Positions 1 to 5,491 are shown, numbered from the stretch's first letter. The stretch: DNA of 8,705 bases from Candidatus Saccharibacteria bacterium UBA3225 (GCA_002363515.1 DEVX01000021.1:1-8705); one strand, 5' to 3'. The notes: generated by a model from the letters alone, not told the origin. Numbers and translations are program-made.

Positions 1-294
1 GGTTTTGAGAAAAAACTCGAAATCAATGGCGTCGGCTTCCGCCTCAGTGGTGGACCAAAAGAAATCGAAATGGCACTTGGTTTTTCACATCCAGTCAAGT
101 ATTCAGCCCCAGAGGGCATTGAATTAAAGACGGACAAGATGACCATCACCGTATCTGGCATCGACAAACAAAAAGTCGGCCAGGTCGCAGCCGAAATTCG
201 CGCATTGAAGAAACCAGAACCATACAAGGGTAAAGGTATCAAATATGCTGACGAAGTTATTATTCGTAAAGCCGGTAAGGCAGGGAAGAAATAA
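1..294 (+). CDS. rplF: 50S ribosomal protein uL6 (L6), C-terminal part
   Basis: This is the 3' end of the uL6 gene, cut by the window edge. The frame is open from base 1 and gives 97 residues before TAA, about the C-terminal half of a protein usually near 178 aa. It begins inside the linker to the second L6 domain ([15 protein letters not shown]) and contains the family signatures [22 protein letters not shown] and the near-invariant [14 protein letters not shown] close to the end. The first ATG in the window (base 70) is an internal methionine, not the start. uL6 binds 23S rRNA near the sarcin-ricin loop and the factor-binding site of the 50S subunit. The stop is 2 nt before rplR, and the purine-rich end of this gene (AGGGAAG, near 283-289) supplies the ribosome binding site for rplR. 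Confidence 0.97.
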   Translation, partial: GFEKKLEINGVGFRLSGGPKEIEMALGFSHPVKYSAPEGIELKTDKMTITVSGIDKQKVGQVAAEIRALKKPEPYKGKGIKYADEVIIRKAGKAGKK

Positions 295-296
295 TC

Positions 297-626
297 ATGA
301 AAGCAGAATTTAGAGCGAATCGTACTCGCGCAAAGATTCACGGCACTGCTGATCGCCCACGCCTTAGCGTAAATATCAGCAATATGCACGTAATCGCTCA
401 GATTATCGATGACGATAAAGGAGCAACACTCGCATACGCAACGACCGTCGGTTCAAAGCAAAAAGGTAGCAAGACCGAACTCGCCACCTACGTTGGAACC
501 GAGATCGCCAAAAAAGCAAAGAAAGCCAAGATTTCAAAGGTAGTCTTTGATCGCGGCTCACGCCTTTATGCAGGTCGCATGAAAGCTCTCGCTGATGCCG
601 CCCGCAAGGAAGGATTGGAGTTCTAA
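297..626 (+). CDS. rplR: 50S ribosomal protein uL18 (L18)
   Basis: The 109-aa product is uL18, which binds 5S rRNA together with uL5 and helps place it in the central protuberance of the 50S subunit. Visible signatures are the basic N-terminus (RANRTRAKI), the GTADRPRLSV strand, SNMHVIAQIIDD, and the C-terminal block YAGRMKALADAARKEGLEF, which is close to the bacterial consensus. It is slightly shorter than the usual 115-120 aa because the basic N-terminal tail is short. The start at 297 follows an AGGGAAG Shine-Dalgarno inside the end of rplF. The gene is followed 1 nt later by rpsE, whose Shine-Dalgarno lies in the last codons of rplR. Confidence 0.97.
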   Translation: MKAEFRANRTRAKIHGTADRPRLSVNISNMHVIAQIIDDDKGATLAYATTVGSKQKGSKTELATYVGTEIAKKAKKAKISKVVFDRGSRLYAGRMKALADAARKEGLEF

Positions 627-627
627 T

Positions 628-1257
628 ATGGATAACAAGAAACAACCAAAGGTTATCAACCAATCTGGTACCACCAAGCTTACGGACGAAGCCGTAGCTG
701 CACGCGAAGCAAAAGCAGAGCGCGAATTCCGTGGCCGCCGTCGCGACAATCGTCGCAATCGTCGCGCCGCCGAAGAAACCAAGAAAGAGTTTGATACCGT
801 TAATATTTCAATCAATCGCGTTTCCCGCACCGTAGCCGGTGGTCGCCGCATGCGCTTCCAGGCTCTCGTTGCTATGGGGAACCACAAAAATAAAATCGGC
901 GTCGGCATGGCTAAAGGTAACGATGTTACTTCTGCCGTCCAAAAGGCTGAGCGTCGTGCAAAGAAGAACATGATCACTATCAACATGAATGGCGACACTA
1001 TTTGCCACGAGGTTGAAACGAAAATTACTGGCGCACACGTACTTATGAAGCCAGCCGCACCAGGTACTGGTATTATCGCTGGTGGTGTCGTTCGTTCGAT
1101 TATTGGCCTTACTGGAATTAAGAACTTGATTTCAAAGTCACTCGGTTCCACCAACAAGGCAAACATCGCTTACGCCGTAATTGAAGGCCTAAAACAGCAA
1201 GTTCCAAGATCCGAATGGAATGGCGCTAAAAAAGCCGCCAAAAAGGAGGATAAGTAA
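628..1257 (+). CDS. rpsE: 30S ribosomal protein uS5 (S5) with long N-terminal extension
   Basis: The product is uS5, a 30S protein at the mRNA entry/decoding side that affects translational accuracy. The core starts near residue 55 (FDTVNISINRVSRTVAGGRR) and includes the dsRNA-binding-like domain and the second domain with PAAPGTGIIAGG (142-153) and GSTNKANI (173-180). At 209 aa it is longer than the usual ~166 aa. About 43 extra residues precede the core, with an arginine-rich stretch at 35-47 (RGRRRDNRRNRR), so a disordered RNA-binding tail is likely. I chose ATG 628 because GGAG at 617-620 lies 7 nt upstream and the gene then follows the rplR stop by 1 nt; an in-frame ATG at 595 would overlap rplR by 32 nt. 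The C-terminus ends KKEDK, and its codons carry the Shine-Dalgarno of rplO. Confidence 0.96.
   Translation: MDNKKQPKVINQSGTTKLTDEAVAAREAKAEREFRGRRRDNRRNRRAAEETKKEFDTVNISINRVSRTVAGGRRMRFQALVAMGNHKNKIGVGMAKGNDVTSAVQKAERRAKKNMITINMNGDTICHEVETKITGAHVLMKPAAPGTGIIAGGVVRSIIGLTGIKNLISKSLGSTNKANIAYAVIEGLKQQVPRSEWNGAKKAAKKEDK
1243..1249 (+). promoter_or_regulatory. Perfect Shine-Dalgarno for rplO, embedded in rpsE codons
   Basis: AAGGAGG lies 7 nt upstream of the rplO ATG at 1257 and is read as part of the Lys-Lys-Glu-Asp codons at the end of rpsE. The rpsE stop and rplO start share one base (TAATG), so rplO translation is probably coupled to rpsE. Almost the same sequence recurs at the end of rplQ. 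Confidence 0.9.
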
Positions 1258-1727
1258 TGAAATACAACGAACTTACCGTTAATAGAAACGATGACCGCAA
1301 GCGTGTCGGACGTGGTATCTCTGGCGGTCAAGGCAAAACCGCTGGTCGTGGTACCAAAGGTCAAAAGTCCCGCACCGGCCATCACAAATTACCAGCAGGC
1401 TTCATGGGTGGCCAACGCGCCATCATGCAGGCTATTCCAAAGATGAAAGGTTTCAAGTCTATTCACGCTAAGGCTCAAGTTGTCTATACCGATGCACTTA
1501 ATGCCGTTAAGGGCAAAGTTGACAACTTCGTGCTCGCTGAAGCAGACCTTATCGCTGATCCATTTGCTAAGGTTAAGGTAATTAGCCGCGGCGAAATCAC
1601 CAGCAAAATTGAACTCGAAACTCAATTTGCAAGCAAAACCGCAATTGAGGCAATCAAGAAAGCTGGCGGTAGCTTCAAGAAAGTCGCCGTTCCTGCTCGC
1701 CAAAAGGTTGAGAAAGAAGACAGATAA
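1257..1727 (+). CDS. rplO: 50S ribosomal protein uL15 (L15)
   Basis: The 156-aa product is uL15, a mostly RNA-binding protein that threads into 23S rRNA and acts in late 50S assembly. The long glycine- and basic-rich N-terminal extension (KRVGRGISGGQGKTAGRGTKGQKSRTG, residues ~15-41) and GFMGGQ (48-53) are typical of the family, and the globular C-terminal domain (residues ~75-150) includes GEITSKIEL and KAGG. Its length is close to the usual ~145 aa. In most bacteria rpmD (uL30) separates rpsE and rplO; here the start overlaps the rpsE stop by one base, so there is no room for it. It is the last gene of its transcription unit and is followed by a terminator. Confidence 0.97.
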   Translation: MKYNELTVNRNDDRKRVGRGISGGQGKTAGRGTKGQKSRTGHHKLPAGFMGGQRAIMQAIPKMKGFKSIHAKAQVVYTDALNAVKGKVDNFVLAEADLIADPFAKVKVISRGEITSKIELETQFASKTAIEAIKKAGGSFKKVAVPARQKVEKEDR

Positions 1728-1744
1728 ACACCTAGTGCTTTATC

Positions 1745-1774
1745 GCAAATTGAGCCCTCAGGGGCTCTTTTTGC
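1745..1774 (+). terminator. Intrinsic terminator after rplO
   Basis: The inner stem GAGCCC (1752-1757) pairs with GGGCTC (1762-1767) around a TCAG loop and is followed by T5 (1768-1772). GCAAA (1745-1749) can also pair with TTTGC (1770-1774), with a TT/TT internal loop in between. It lies 17 nt after the rplO stop and should end or weaken transcription coming from the ribosomal-protein genes upstream. Confidence 0.85.
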
Positions 1775-1793
1775 GGCCATAAATACCTTATGC

Positions 1794-1822
1794 TTGACAA
1801 TTTAAGCAGTATATGATAGAAT
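1794..1822 (+). promoter_or_regulatory. Near-consensus sigma-70-type promoter
   Basis: A perfect -35 TTGACA (1794-1799), a 17-nt spacer and -10 TAGAAT (1817-1822, one mismatch to TATAAT), preceded by an extended -10 TG at 1814-1815. The expected transcription start is about 1829, giving a leader of about 30 nt to the ATG at 1860. It sits directly after the rplO terminator, so the downstream gene has its own transcription. Confidence 0.85.
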
Positions 1823-1844
1823 AGATAAGTACGGTTGCTTTTTT

Positions 1845-1854
1845 AGAGGGGGGG
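1845..1854 (+). promoter_or_regulatory. Ribosome binding region with a seven-G run
   Basis: The leader contains T6 (1839-1844), then AGA and seven consecutive G (1848-1854), five bases before the ATG at 1860. A Shine-Dalgarno is available (GAGG at 1846-1849 or any GGGG register), but the homopolymer makes the spacing ambiguous and prone to slippage. Confidence 0.6.
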
Positions 1855-1859
1855 CAAAG

Positions 1860-2345
1860 ATGGTTCTTTATACAACCCAAAGTCCAGAGGTATATCGTAT
1901 TATCCAAGAGGATGGCACTTACTTCTGCGATATAAGGAAAAGCCAAGTTTTCGACCTCTTTGAAAGGTCATATAATTGGCTCGAAGGCAAAGTTGGCGAA
2001 AGAGTAAGACGTCCAGCCGCGGCAAAAGGCTTAATCTGGGCCTATCATACATTGCCCGAATGGTTCGACTACCGCTACAGCGGCGAAATCGGAAAACAAA
2101 ACGTATTTATGCGTCTCGAAGTTCCGGACGAGCAGGTAACTTTTATCGAAGCTATGAAATGGCAGAACGTCGTTGATTGCTTTGGTTTAGAAGAAGCCGA
2201 GGATTTTGCAGCCGAGGGTGAATATGACGTATTCGATACGTCCGATGCCGAAGTGCCTCCAGAAGTGGTGATTTGGCAGATCAGTCGCGAATATGTAAAA
2301 GAGGCAATCTTTTATATTTGCGAAGAATCACACTATGATGATTAA
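1860..2345 (+). CDS. DUF3841-like protein of unknown function
   Basis: The 161-aa product has no signal peptide or membrane segment and is probably cytoplasmic and acidic. The N-terminus LYTTQSPEVYRIIQEDGTYFCD, then a YNWLEGKV segment (39-46), LIWAYH (58-63), the strand VFMRLEVPDEQV (82-93) and a C-terminal VIWQISREYVKEAIFY (138-153) follow the order of motifs I recall for DUF3841 (typically WT/YT-Q..EVY, an AYxWM segment, IWAW, LE[IV]Pxxxv, and a C-terminal FWEI helix). No function is known for that family and I assign none. Alternatives are an unrelated small accessory protein or a toxin-like fold. The gene has its own promoter and terminator and separates rplO from secY, which is not normal in this cluster, so it looks like a later insertion. 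Confidence 0.65.
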   Translation: MVLYTTQSPEVYRIIQEDGTYFCDIRKSQVFDLFERSYNWLEGKVGERVRRPAAAKGLIWAYHTLPEWFDYRYSGEIGKQNVFMRLEVPDEQVTFIEAMKWQNVVDCFGLEEAEDFAAEGEYDVFDTSDAEVPPEVVIWQISREYVKEAIFYICEESHYDD

Positions 2346-2366
2346 CCGGGTGACCCCCGGTTTTTT
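2344..2366 (+). terminator. Intrinsic terminator after the DUF3841-like gene
   Basis: AACCGGG (2344-2350) pairs with CCCGGTT (2356-2362) around a TGACC loop, with six T from 2361 to 2366. The 5' arm overlaps the TAA stop (2343-2345), so the hairpin begins inside the stop codon. Confidence 0.88.
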
Positions 2367-2391
2367 CTTGGCATTAAGCTGCGATAGGTGT

Positions 2392-2419
2392 TTTACGCGT
2401 GTGCTTTTTATGATAATAT
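2392..2419 (+). promoter_or_regulatory. Probable promoter for secY
   Basis: An extended -10 TGA-TAATAT (TG at 2411-2412, hexamer 2414-2419) lies 16 nt after a weak -35 TTTACG (2392-2397, four matches to TTGACA). The expected start is about 2426, close to the secY Shine-Dalgarno AGAGG (2434-2438) and ATG at 2443. Because a strong terminator stands just upstream, secY needs its own promoter. Overlapping alternatives such as TATGAT (2409-2414) cannot be excluded. Confidence 0.6.
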
Positions 2420-2442
2420 AGAGAGAGTAAATAAGAGGTAAC

Positions 2443-3855
2443 ATGAAATTTAAGACCATTTTTAAGTCTTTCAAGAACAAGGATATGCGCAAGCGTATTT
2501 TTGCGGTCGTCGGTATTCTGGTCGTCTATCGCTTTTTGGCTCATATCCCTGTCCCACTTGGAGATCAGACTACATTCAAGCAAGCAATCGATAACTTTAT
2601 TAACGGTACAGACTTCGGAGGCTTTATCAACCTAATTTCAGGAGGTGGCCTCACTAACTTCTCAATACTTCTAGTTGGCCTCTCGCCATATATCACCGCA
2701 TCTATCGTAATGCAGCTTCTTACCAAAGCCATCCCGCGCATGGAAGAGCTAAATAACGACGGCGAGGCCGGCAGGCGCAAAATTAGCCAGTGGACCCGTA
2801 TGCTAGCCGTTCCACTCGCAGTCCTCCAGAGCATTGCTTATATTTATATTCTTTTTCAAGAATTACTCGCAGCCAACACGGGTGGCTCCGTAGAGGTCAG
2901 TTTCCAGAGCTGGGCGCTAGCTGTTACATCGATGACGGCCGGGTCAATTATCTTAATGTGGCTAGGAGAGCTCGTAACCGAGCAAGGCATCGGCAACGGC
3001 ATATCTACTATCATCCTCTGTAGCATTATTTCTTCATTGCCAAAAACCTTAACTCAATTCGGCGTAGCATTATTCAATACTAGCGCAGGCACATTAAGCT
3101 TATTCGGTTGGCTAGAATTACCAGTCAATCCAAACATGTTCTGGACTATCCTAGGTTTGGGCGCAGGTTTGATAGTAGTGCTCTACGTACTAATCAAAAT
3201 CAACGAAGCGCAGCGCATTATTACGATTAATTATGCCAAGCGCGTACATGGCAACAGCGCATATGGCGGCATAAAATCAATTATGCCAATTAAGCTCATT
3301 GCGGCCGGTGTTGTACCAGTCATCTTTGCAGTCGCATTTCTATCCGTACCAGCATTTATTGGCCAATTAGTCCTACGTGCCGACCCAACAAGCGTTATTG
3401 CCAAGAATGTCGTTAGTTGGTTCACCGCACCAAACGCGAACACTTACGATTCCGCCACGGGCCTACAAGCGAAAGATTTTGTCTATCCTACGCTCTACTT
3501 CATACTCGTAGTCATGTTTACCTACTTCTATACAAGTATTGTATTTAATGCTCAAGAAATCGCAGAAAACCTCCAAAAGCAAGGCGGCTTCATAGAAGGC
3601 GTCCGCCCGGGCAAGCAGACAGAAAAATATTTCAACAAAGTCGTGAACCGCCTCAACCTATTTGGCGCATTAGCACTAGGCATTATCGCAATGCTCCCAT
3701 ACATCGTAGACTACATATTTATCGCGACTACAAATGCTCCGCTTGGATTGTCAATTTCTGGTACGGGACTCCTAATCGTAGTTACGGTCGCGCTCGAAAA
3801 TATGCGCCAAGTCAACTCTAGAGCACTAATGGTAACTTACGACGACTATCAATAA
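2443..3855 (+). CDS. secY: Protein translocase channel subunit SecY
   Basis: The 470-aa product is SecY, the pore of the SecYEG translocon in the cytoplasmic membrane that exports unfolded preproteins and inserts membrane proteins. Family marks in order: RKRI then the first membrane helix (~18-36) with RFLAHIPVP; the plug region FINLISGGGLTNFSI (61-75); LGLSPYITASIVMQLL; EQGIGNGIS (180-188); the cytoplasmic loop KINEAQRIITINYAKR (252-267); and GVRPGKQTEKY (386-396), which contains the conserved arginine loop that contacts SecA and the ribosome. About ten hydrophobic helices are visible. It is slightly longer than the usual ~435 aa; the extra residues lie mainly around 311-346 (an external loop) and near 140-155. 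AGAGG 4 nt before the ATG supports the start. Confidence 0.98.
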   Translation: MKFKTIFKSFKNKDMRKRIFAVVGILVVYRFLAHIPVPLGDQTTFKQAIDNFINGTDFGGFINLISGGGLTNFSILLVGLSPYITASIVMQLLTKAIPRMEELNNDGEAGRRKISQWTRMLAVPLAVLQSIAYIYILFQELLAANTGGSVEVSFQSWALAVTSMTAGSIILMWLGELVTEQGIGNGISTIILCSIISSLPKTLTQFGVALFNTSAGTLSLFGWLELPVNPNMFWTILGLGAGLIVVLYVLIKINEAQRIITINYAKRVHGNSAYGGIKSIMPIKLIAAGVVPVIFAVAFLSVPAFIGQLVLRADPTSVIAKNVVSWFTAPNANTYDSATGLQAKDFVYPTLYFILVVMFTYFYTSIVFNAQEIAENLQKQGGFIEGVRPGKQTEKYFNKVVNRLNLFGALALGIIAMLPYIVDYIFIATTNAPLGLSISGTGLLIVVTVALENMRQVNSRALMVTYDDYQ

Positions 3856-3856
3856 T

Positions 3857-4543
3857 ATGGCACTAAAAATCAATCGTACTACGCGAAGGGTAATTAAGGG
3901 CATCGGCATAGCACTACTGATTATACTAGTCGCCATAATGCTCAAAATCCTGGTATGGGAAAACAATTATTACAAGACCAAAACTGGCGAAGAACGCGCC
4001 ATGGCAGATGTGCCCATTACGCAAATCGTCAGCGCGCTAGATCCCTCAGAAACAGAGCCAACAACGGAAGACATCGCTAAATATCAAGTTGAAAAGAATA
4101 CGCCGCGCTACCTGGACATCGAAAGATTAAATATTCATGCCAGAGTCATAAAAACGGAAGTTGACACCAATGGTATCTTGGCAACGCCGGACAATATATA
4201 TGATGTGAACTGGCATTCTGGGTCGAACGCACCTGGCGAAGGCGGATACATAATAATTAGCGGGATTGACTCGGGAAAGACAAAAACCGGCATCTTTGCT
4301 AATCTCGACAGCATGGAAAAAGGCGACGAAATCTCCATTGAAAACGGCGATGGCGCCAAGTTTAAGTACGAGGTTAAAGAAATTAACGTTATCTCCGATC
4401 AAAAAGACAGCGATGAGAATCTTATCAAAATGCAAACCAAACTAAACGACGAAGAGACCTTATCGCTGATTACCGTAAAAACAAGGCAGAATAGTCGCGA
4501 ATTTGAATCTCTCGTGATGCTACGAGCCACTATTAAAAAATAA
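3857..4543 (+). CDS. Membrane-anchored sortase-fold protein lacking the catalytic residues
   Basis: The 228-aa product has a short basic cytoplasmic N-terminus, one membrane helix (~13-34, IGIALLIILVAIMLKIL), a linker (35-80) and an extracellular domain that follows sortases of the class found in Gram-positive and CPR bacteria: PRYLDIERLNIHARV (83-97), VDTNGILATPDNIYDVNWHSGSNAPGEGG (102-130), TGIFANLDSMEKGDEISI and a C-terminal LSLIT strand (202-206). In active sortases this domain carries His in a GH motif, Cys in an LITC-type motif and Arg near the end. Here the aligned positions are Ile137 (SGID), Val207 (LITV) and Ser218 (FESLV), so it is probably unable to transpeptidate. It starts 1 nt after the secY stop with no clear Shine-Dalgarno, which suggests translation coupled to secY. 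The frame is intact, so it is a pseudoenzyme rather than a decayed gene. Partner and role are unknown. Confidence 0.75.
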   Translation: MALKINRTTRRVIKGIGIALLIILVAIMLKILVWENNYYKTKTGEERAMADVPITQIVSALDPSETEPTTEDIAKYQVEKNTPRYLDIERLNIHARVIKTEVDTNGILATPDNIYDVNWHSGSNAPGEGGYIIISGIDSGKTKTGIFANLDSMEKGDEISIENGDGAKFKYEVKEINVISDQKDSDENLIKMQTKLNDEETLSLITVKTRQNSREFESLVMLRATIKK

Positions 4544-4565
4544 TTTATATATTTAACTTTTAGTA

Positions 4566-4594
4566 TTTACTATTTGCCAAAATTTTGATATACT
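4566..4594 (+). promoter_or_regulatory. Possible promoter for infA and the alpha cluster
   Basis: TGA-TATACT (hexamer 4589-4594, extended -10 TG at 4586-4587) lies 17 nt after TTTACT (4566-4571, four matches to TTGACA), in a very AT-rich gap. The expected start is near 4601, only ~7 nt before the infA ATG at 4608, so the transcript would nearly lack a leader and would cut into the AAGG (4598-4601) that could serve as Shine-Dalgarno. Read-through from secY is the alternative. Confidence 0.45.
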
Positions 4595-4607
4595 ACCAAG
4601 GTAATTT

Positions 4608-4892
4608 ATGGCTAGTCACAAGAAAACCACTAAGGTCGCCAAGAGAGACGCGGATAATTCCGTAGGCGCCAAGAATAAGAAGGAAGTTATTAAACTTACC
4701 GGAAAAGTCGTTGAAGCCCTCCCGGGGACCAAATTCCGCGTGGAGCTTGAGAACGGCCATATTATTGTTGCTCATATGTCGGGTAAAATGCGAAAGAATT
4801 ATATCCGTCTCGTGCCGGGCGACAAGGTGGATGTTGAATTAACGCCTTACGATCTCACGAAAGGGCGTATCAGCTACCGCCAAAAAGATTAA
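4608..4892 (+). CDS. infA: Translation initiation factor IF-1
   Basis: The 94-aa product contains the full IF-1 OB fold, which sits in the 30S A site during initiation. Residues 26-92 match the family closely: [26 protein letters not shown], then [23 protein letters not shown] and SPYDLT-like [13 protein letters not shown]. The usual length is ~72 aa; here about 22 extra, lysine-rich residues ([22 protein letters not shown]) come first. No internal ATG, GTG or TTG gives a canonical start, so the extension is real unless a rarer start is used. AAGG (4598-4601) lies 6 nt before the ATG. In many bacteria infA follows adk and map; here it follows the sortase-like gene. The 84-nt gap after it contains a structured RNA before rpmJ. 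Confidence 0.96.
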   Translation: MASHKKTTKVAKRDADNSVGAKNKKEVIKLTGKVVEALPGTKFRVELENGHIIVAHMSGKMRKNYIRLVPGDKVDVELTPYDLTKGRISYRQKD

Positions 4893-4900
4893 TTTTAATC

Positions 4901-4956
4901 GAAAGCGAGAAAAACCATTCGCAGATTTCGCATCTGTGAGTTGGTACGATGCTTTC
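4901..4956 (+). promoter_or_regulatory. Nested RNA hairpin between infA and rpmJ, candidate leader
   Basis: Three stems nest on one axis: GAAAGC (4901-4906) with GCTTTC (4951-4956), ACCA (4914-4917) with TGGT (4942-4945), and CGCAGAT (4920-4926) with ATCTGTG (4932-4938, one G-U), closed by a TTCGC loop. That is 17 pairs with two internal loops. GCGA (4905-4908) could instead pair with TCGC in the apical loop (4928-4931), an alternative or pseudoknot-like fold. There is no T run after it, so it is not an intrinsic terminator. The rpmJ Shine-Dalgarno AAAGG (4959-4963) follows within three bases. A ribosomal-protein autoregulatory leader or an RNase processing site are the likeliest roles; the fold is seen, the role is inferred. 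Confidence 0.55.
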
Positions 4957-4976
4957 AGAAAGGTAATTTTCAATAC

Positions 4977-5093
4977 ATGAAAGTTCGTGCTAGTGTAAAG
5001 AAAATCAGCCCTGATGATATCATTGTGCGCCGCAAAGGTGTACTACGTATCATTAATAAGAAGAAACCTAAGAACAAGCAAAGGCAGGGTTAA
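4977..5093 (+). CDS. rpmJ: 50S ribosomal protein bL36 (L36), zinc-free form
   Basis: The 38-aa product begins [10 protein letters not shown] and ends KPKNKQRQG, both diagnostic for bL36, a small protein of the 50S subunit near the uL6/23S junction. The usual protein binds one zinc through C11, C14, C27 and H32. Here these are Ser11, Asp14, Asn27 and Asn33 (one residue is inserted before the last), so all four ligands are gone and this is a C-minus form. The ATG is 13 nt after AAAGG (4959-4963), a rather long spacing, and just downstream of a nested hairpin. rpsM follows after 2 nt, and its Shine-Dalgarno (AGGCAGGG, from 5082) lies in the last rpmJ codons. Confidence 0.95.
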   Translation: MKVRASVKKISPDDIIVRRKGVLRIINKKKPKNKQRQG

Positions 5094-5095
5094 GC

Positions 5096-5482
5096 ATGGC
5101 AAGAATCGCCGGTGTTACCATTCCTAGCGAAAAGCAAGTCTGGATTGGCTTGACTTACGTTTACGGTATCGGTCGCACCACTAGCAAAGCCATCCTTGCG
5201 GCGGCTAAAATCGAGCCGACCACTCGGGTGAAAGATCTCACCGAGGCTCAGGAACAGAAACTTAACGATATTATTTCTAGTAAATATTCCGTTGAGGGTG
5301 ACCTAAAGCGCCTCGTGACAAACAATATCAAACGTATCAAGGATATCAATTCCTACAAGGGGCTCCGCCACAAGGCAGGTTTACCAGTCAACGGTCAGCG
5401 CACCCGCACGAATGCGCGCACACGCAAAGGTAAAGCTATCGCAGTTGGTGGCGCTCAACCAAAAGCAGCAAGTAAAACTTAA
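5096..5482 (+). CDS. rpsM: 30S ribosomal protein uS13 (S13)
   Basis: The 128-aa product is uS13, in the head of the 30S subunit, where it contacts the P-site tRNA and forms intersubunit bridges with the 50S. It starts [26 protein letters not shown] with the helix-two-turn-helix region after it, and has the conserved [34 protein letters not shown] block (85-118) in the C-terminal half. A short Lys/Ala-rich tail follows. Length is in the usual range (118-126 aa) plus a few residues. It is the first gene of the canonical rpsM-rpsK-rpsD-rpoA-rplQ order. The stop TAA overlaps the AAGGAG (5481-5486) that serves rpsK. Confidence 0.98.
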   Translation: MARIAGVTIPSEKQVWIGLTYVYGIGRTTSKAILAAAKIEPTTRVKDLTEAQEQKLNDIISSKYSVEGDLKRLVTNNIKRIKDINSYKGLRHKAGLPVNGQRTRTNARTRKGKAIAVGGAQPKAASKT

Positions 5483-5491
5483 GGAGTTAAT

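Noticed and set aside
595..627. An upstream in-frame ATG for rpsE at 595, adding 11 residues
   Set aside because: It would overlap rplR by 32 nt, whereas ATG 628 has GGAG 7 nt upstream and follows the rplR stop by 1 nt.
558..1166. A 202-aa open frame on the minus strand across rpsE
   Set aside because: It is antisense to the rpsE core and shows no motif or ribosome binding site worth a call.
4574..4594. TTGCCA (4574-4579) as -35 for the infA promoter
   Set aside because: The spacer to TATACT would be only 9 nt; TTTACT at 4566 with a 17-nt spacer fits better.
4901..4956. The infA-rpmJ hairpin as an intrinsic terminator
   Set aside because: No T run follows the 3' arm; AGAAAGG with the rpmJ ribosome binding site follows instead.
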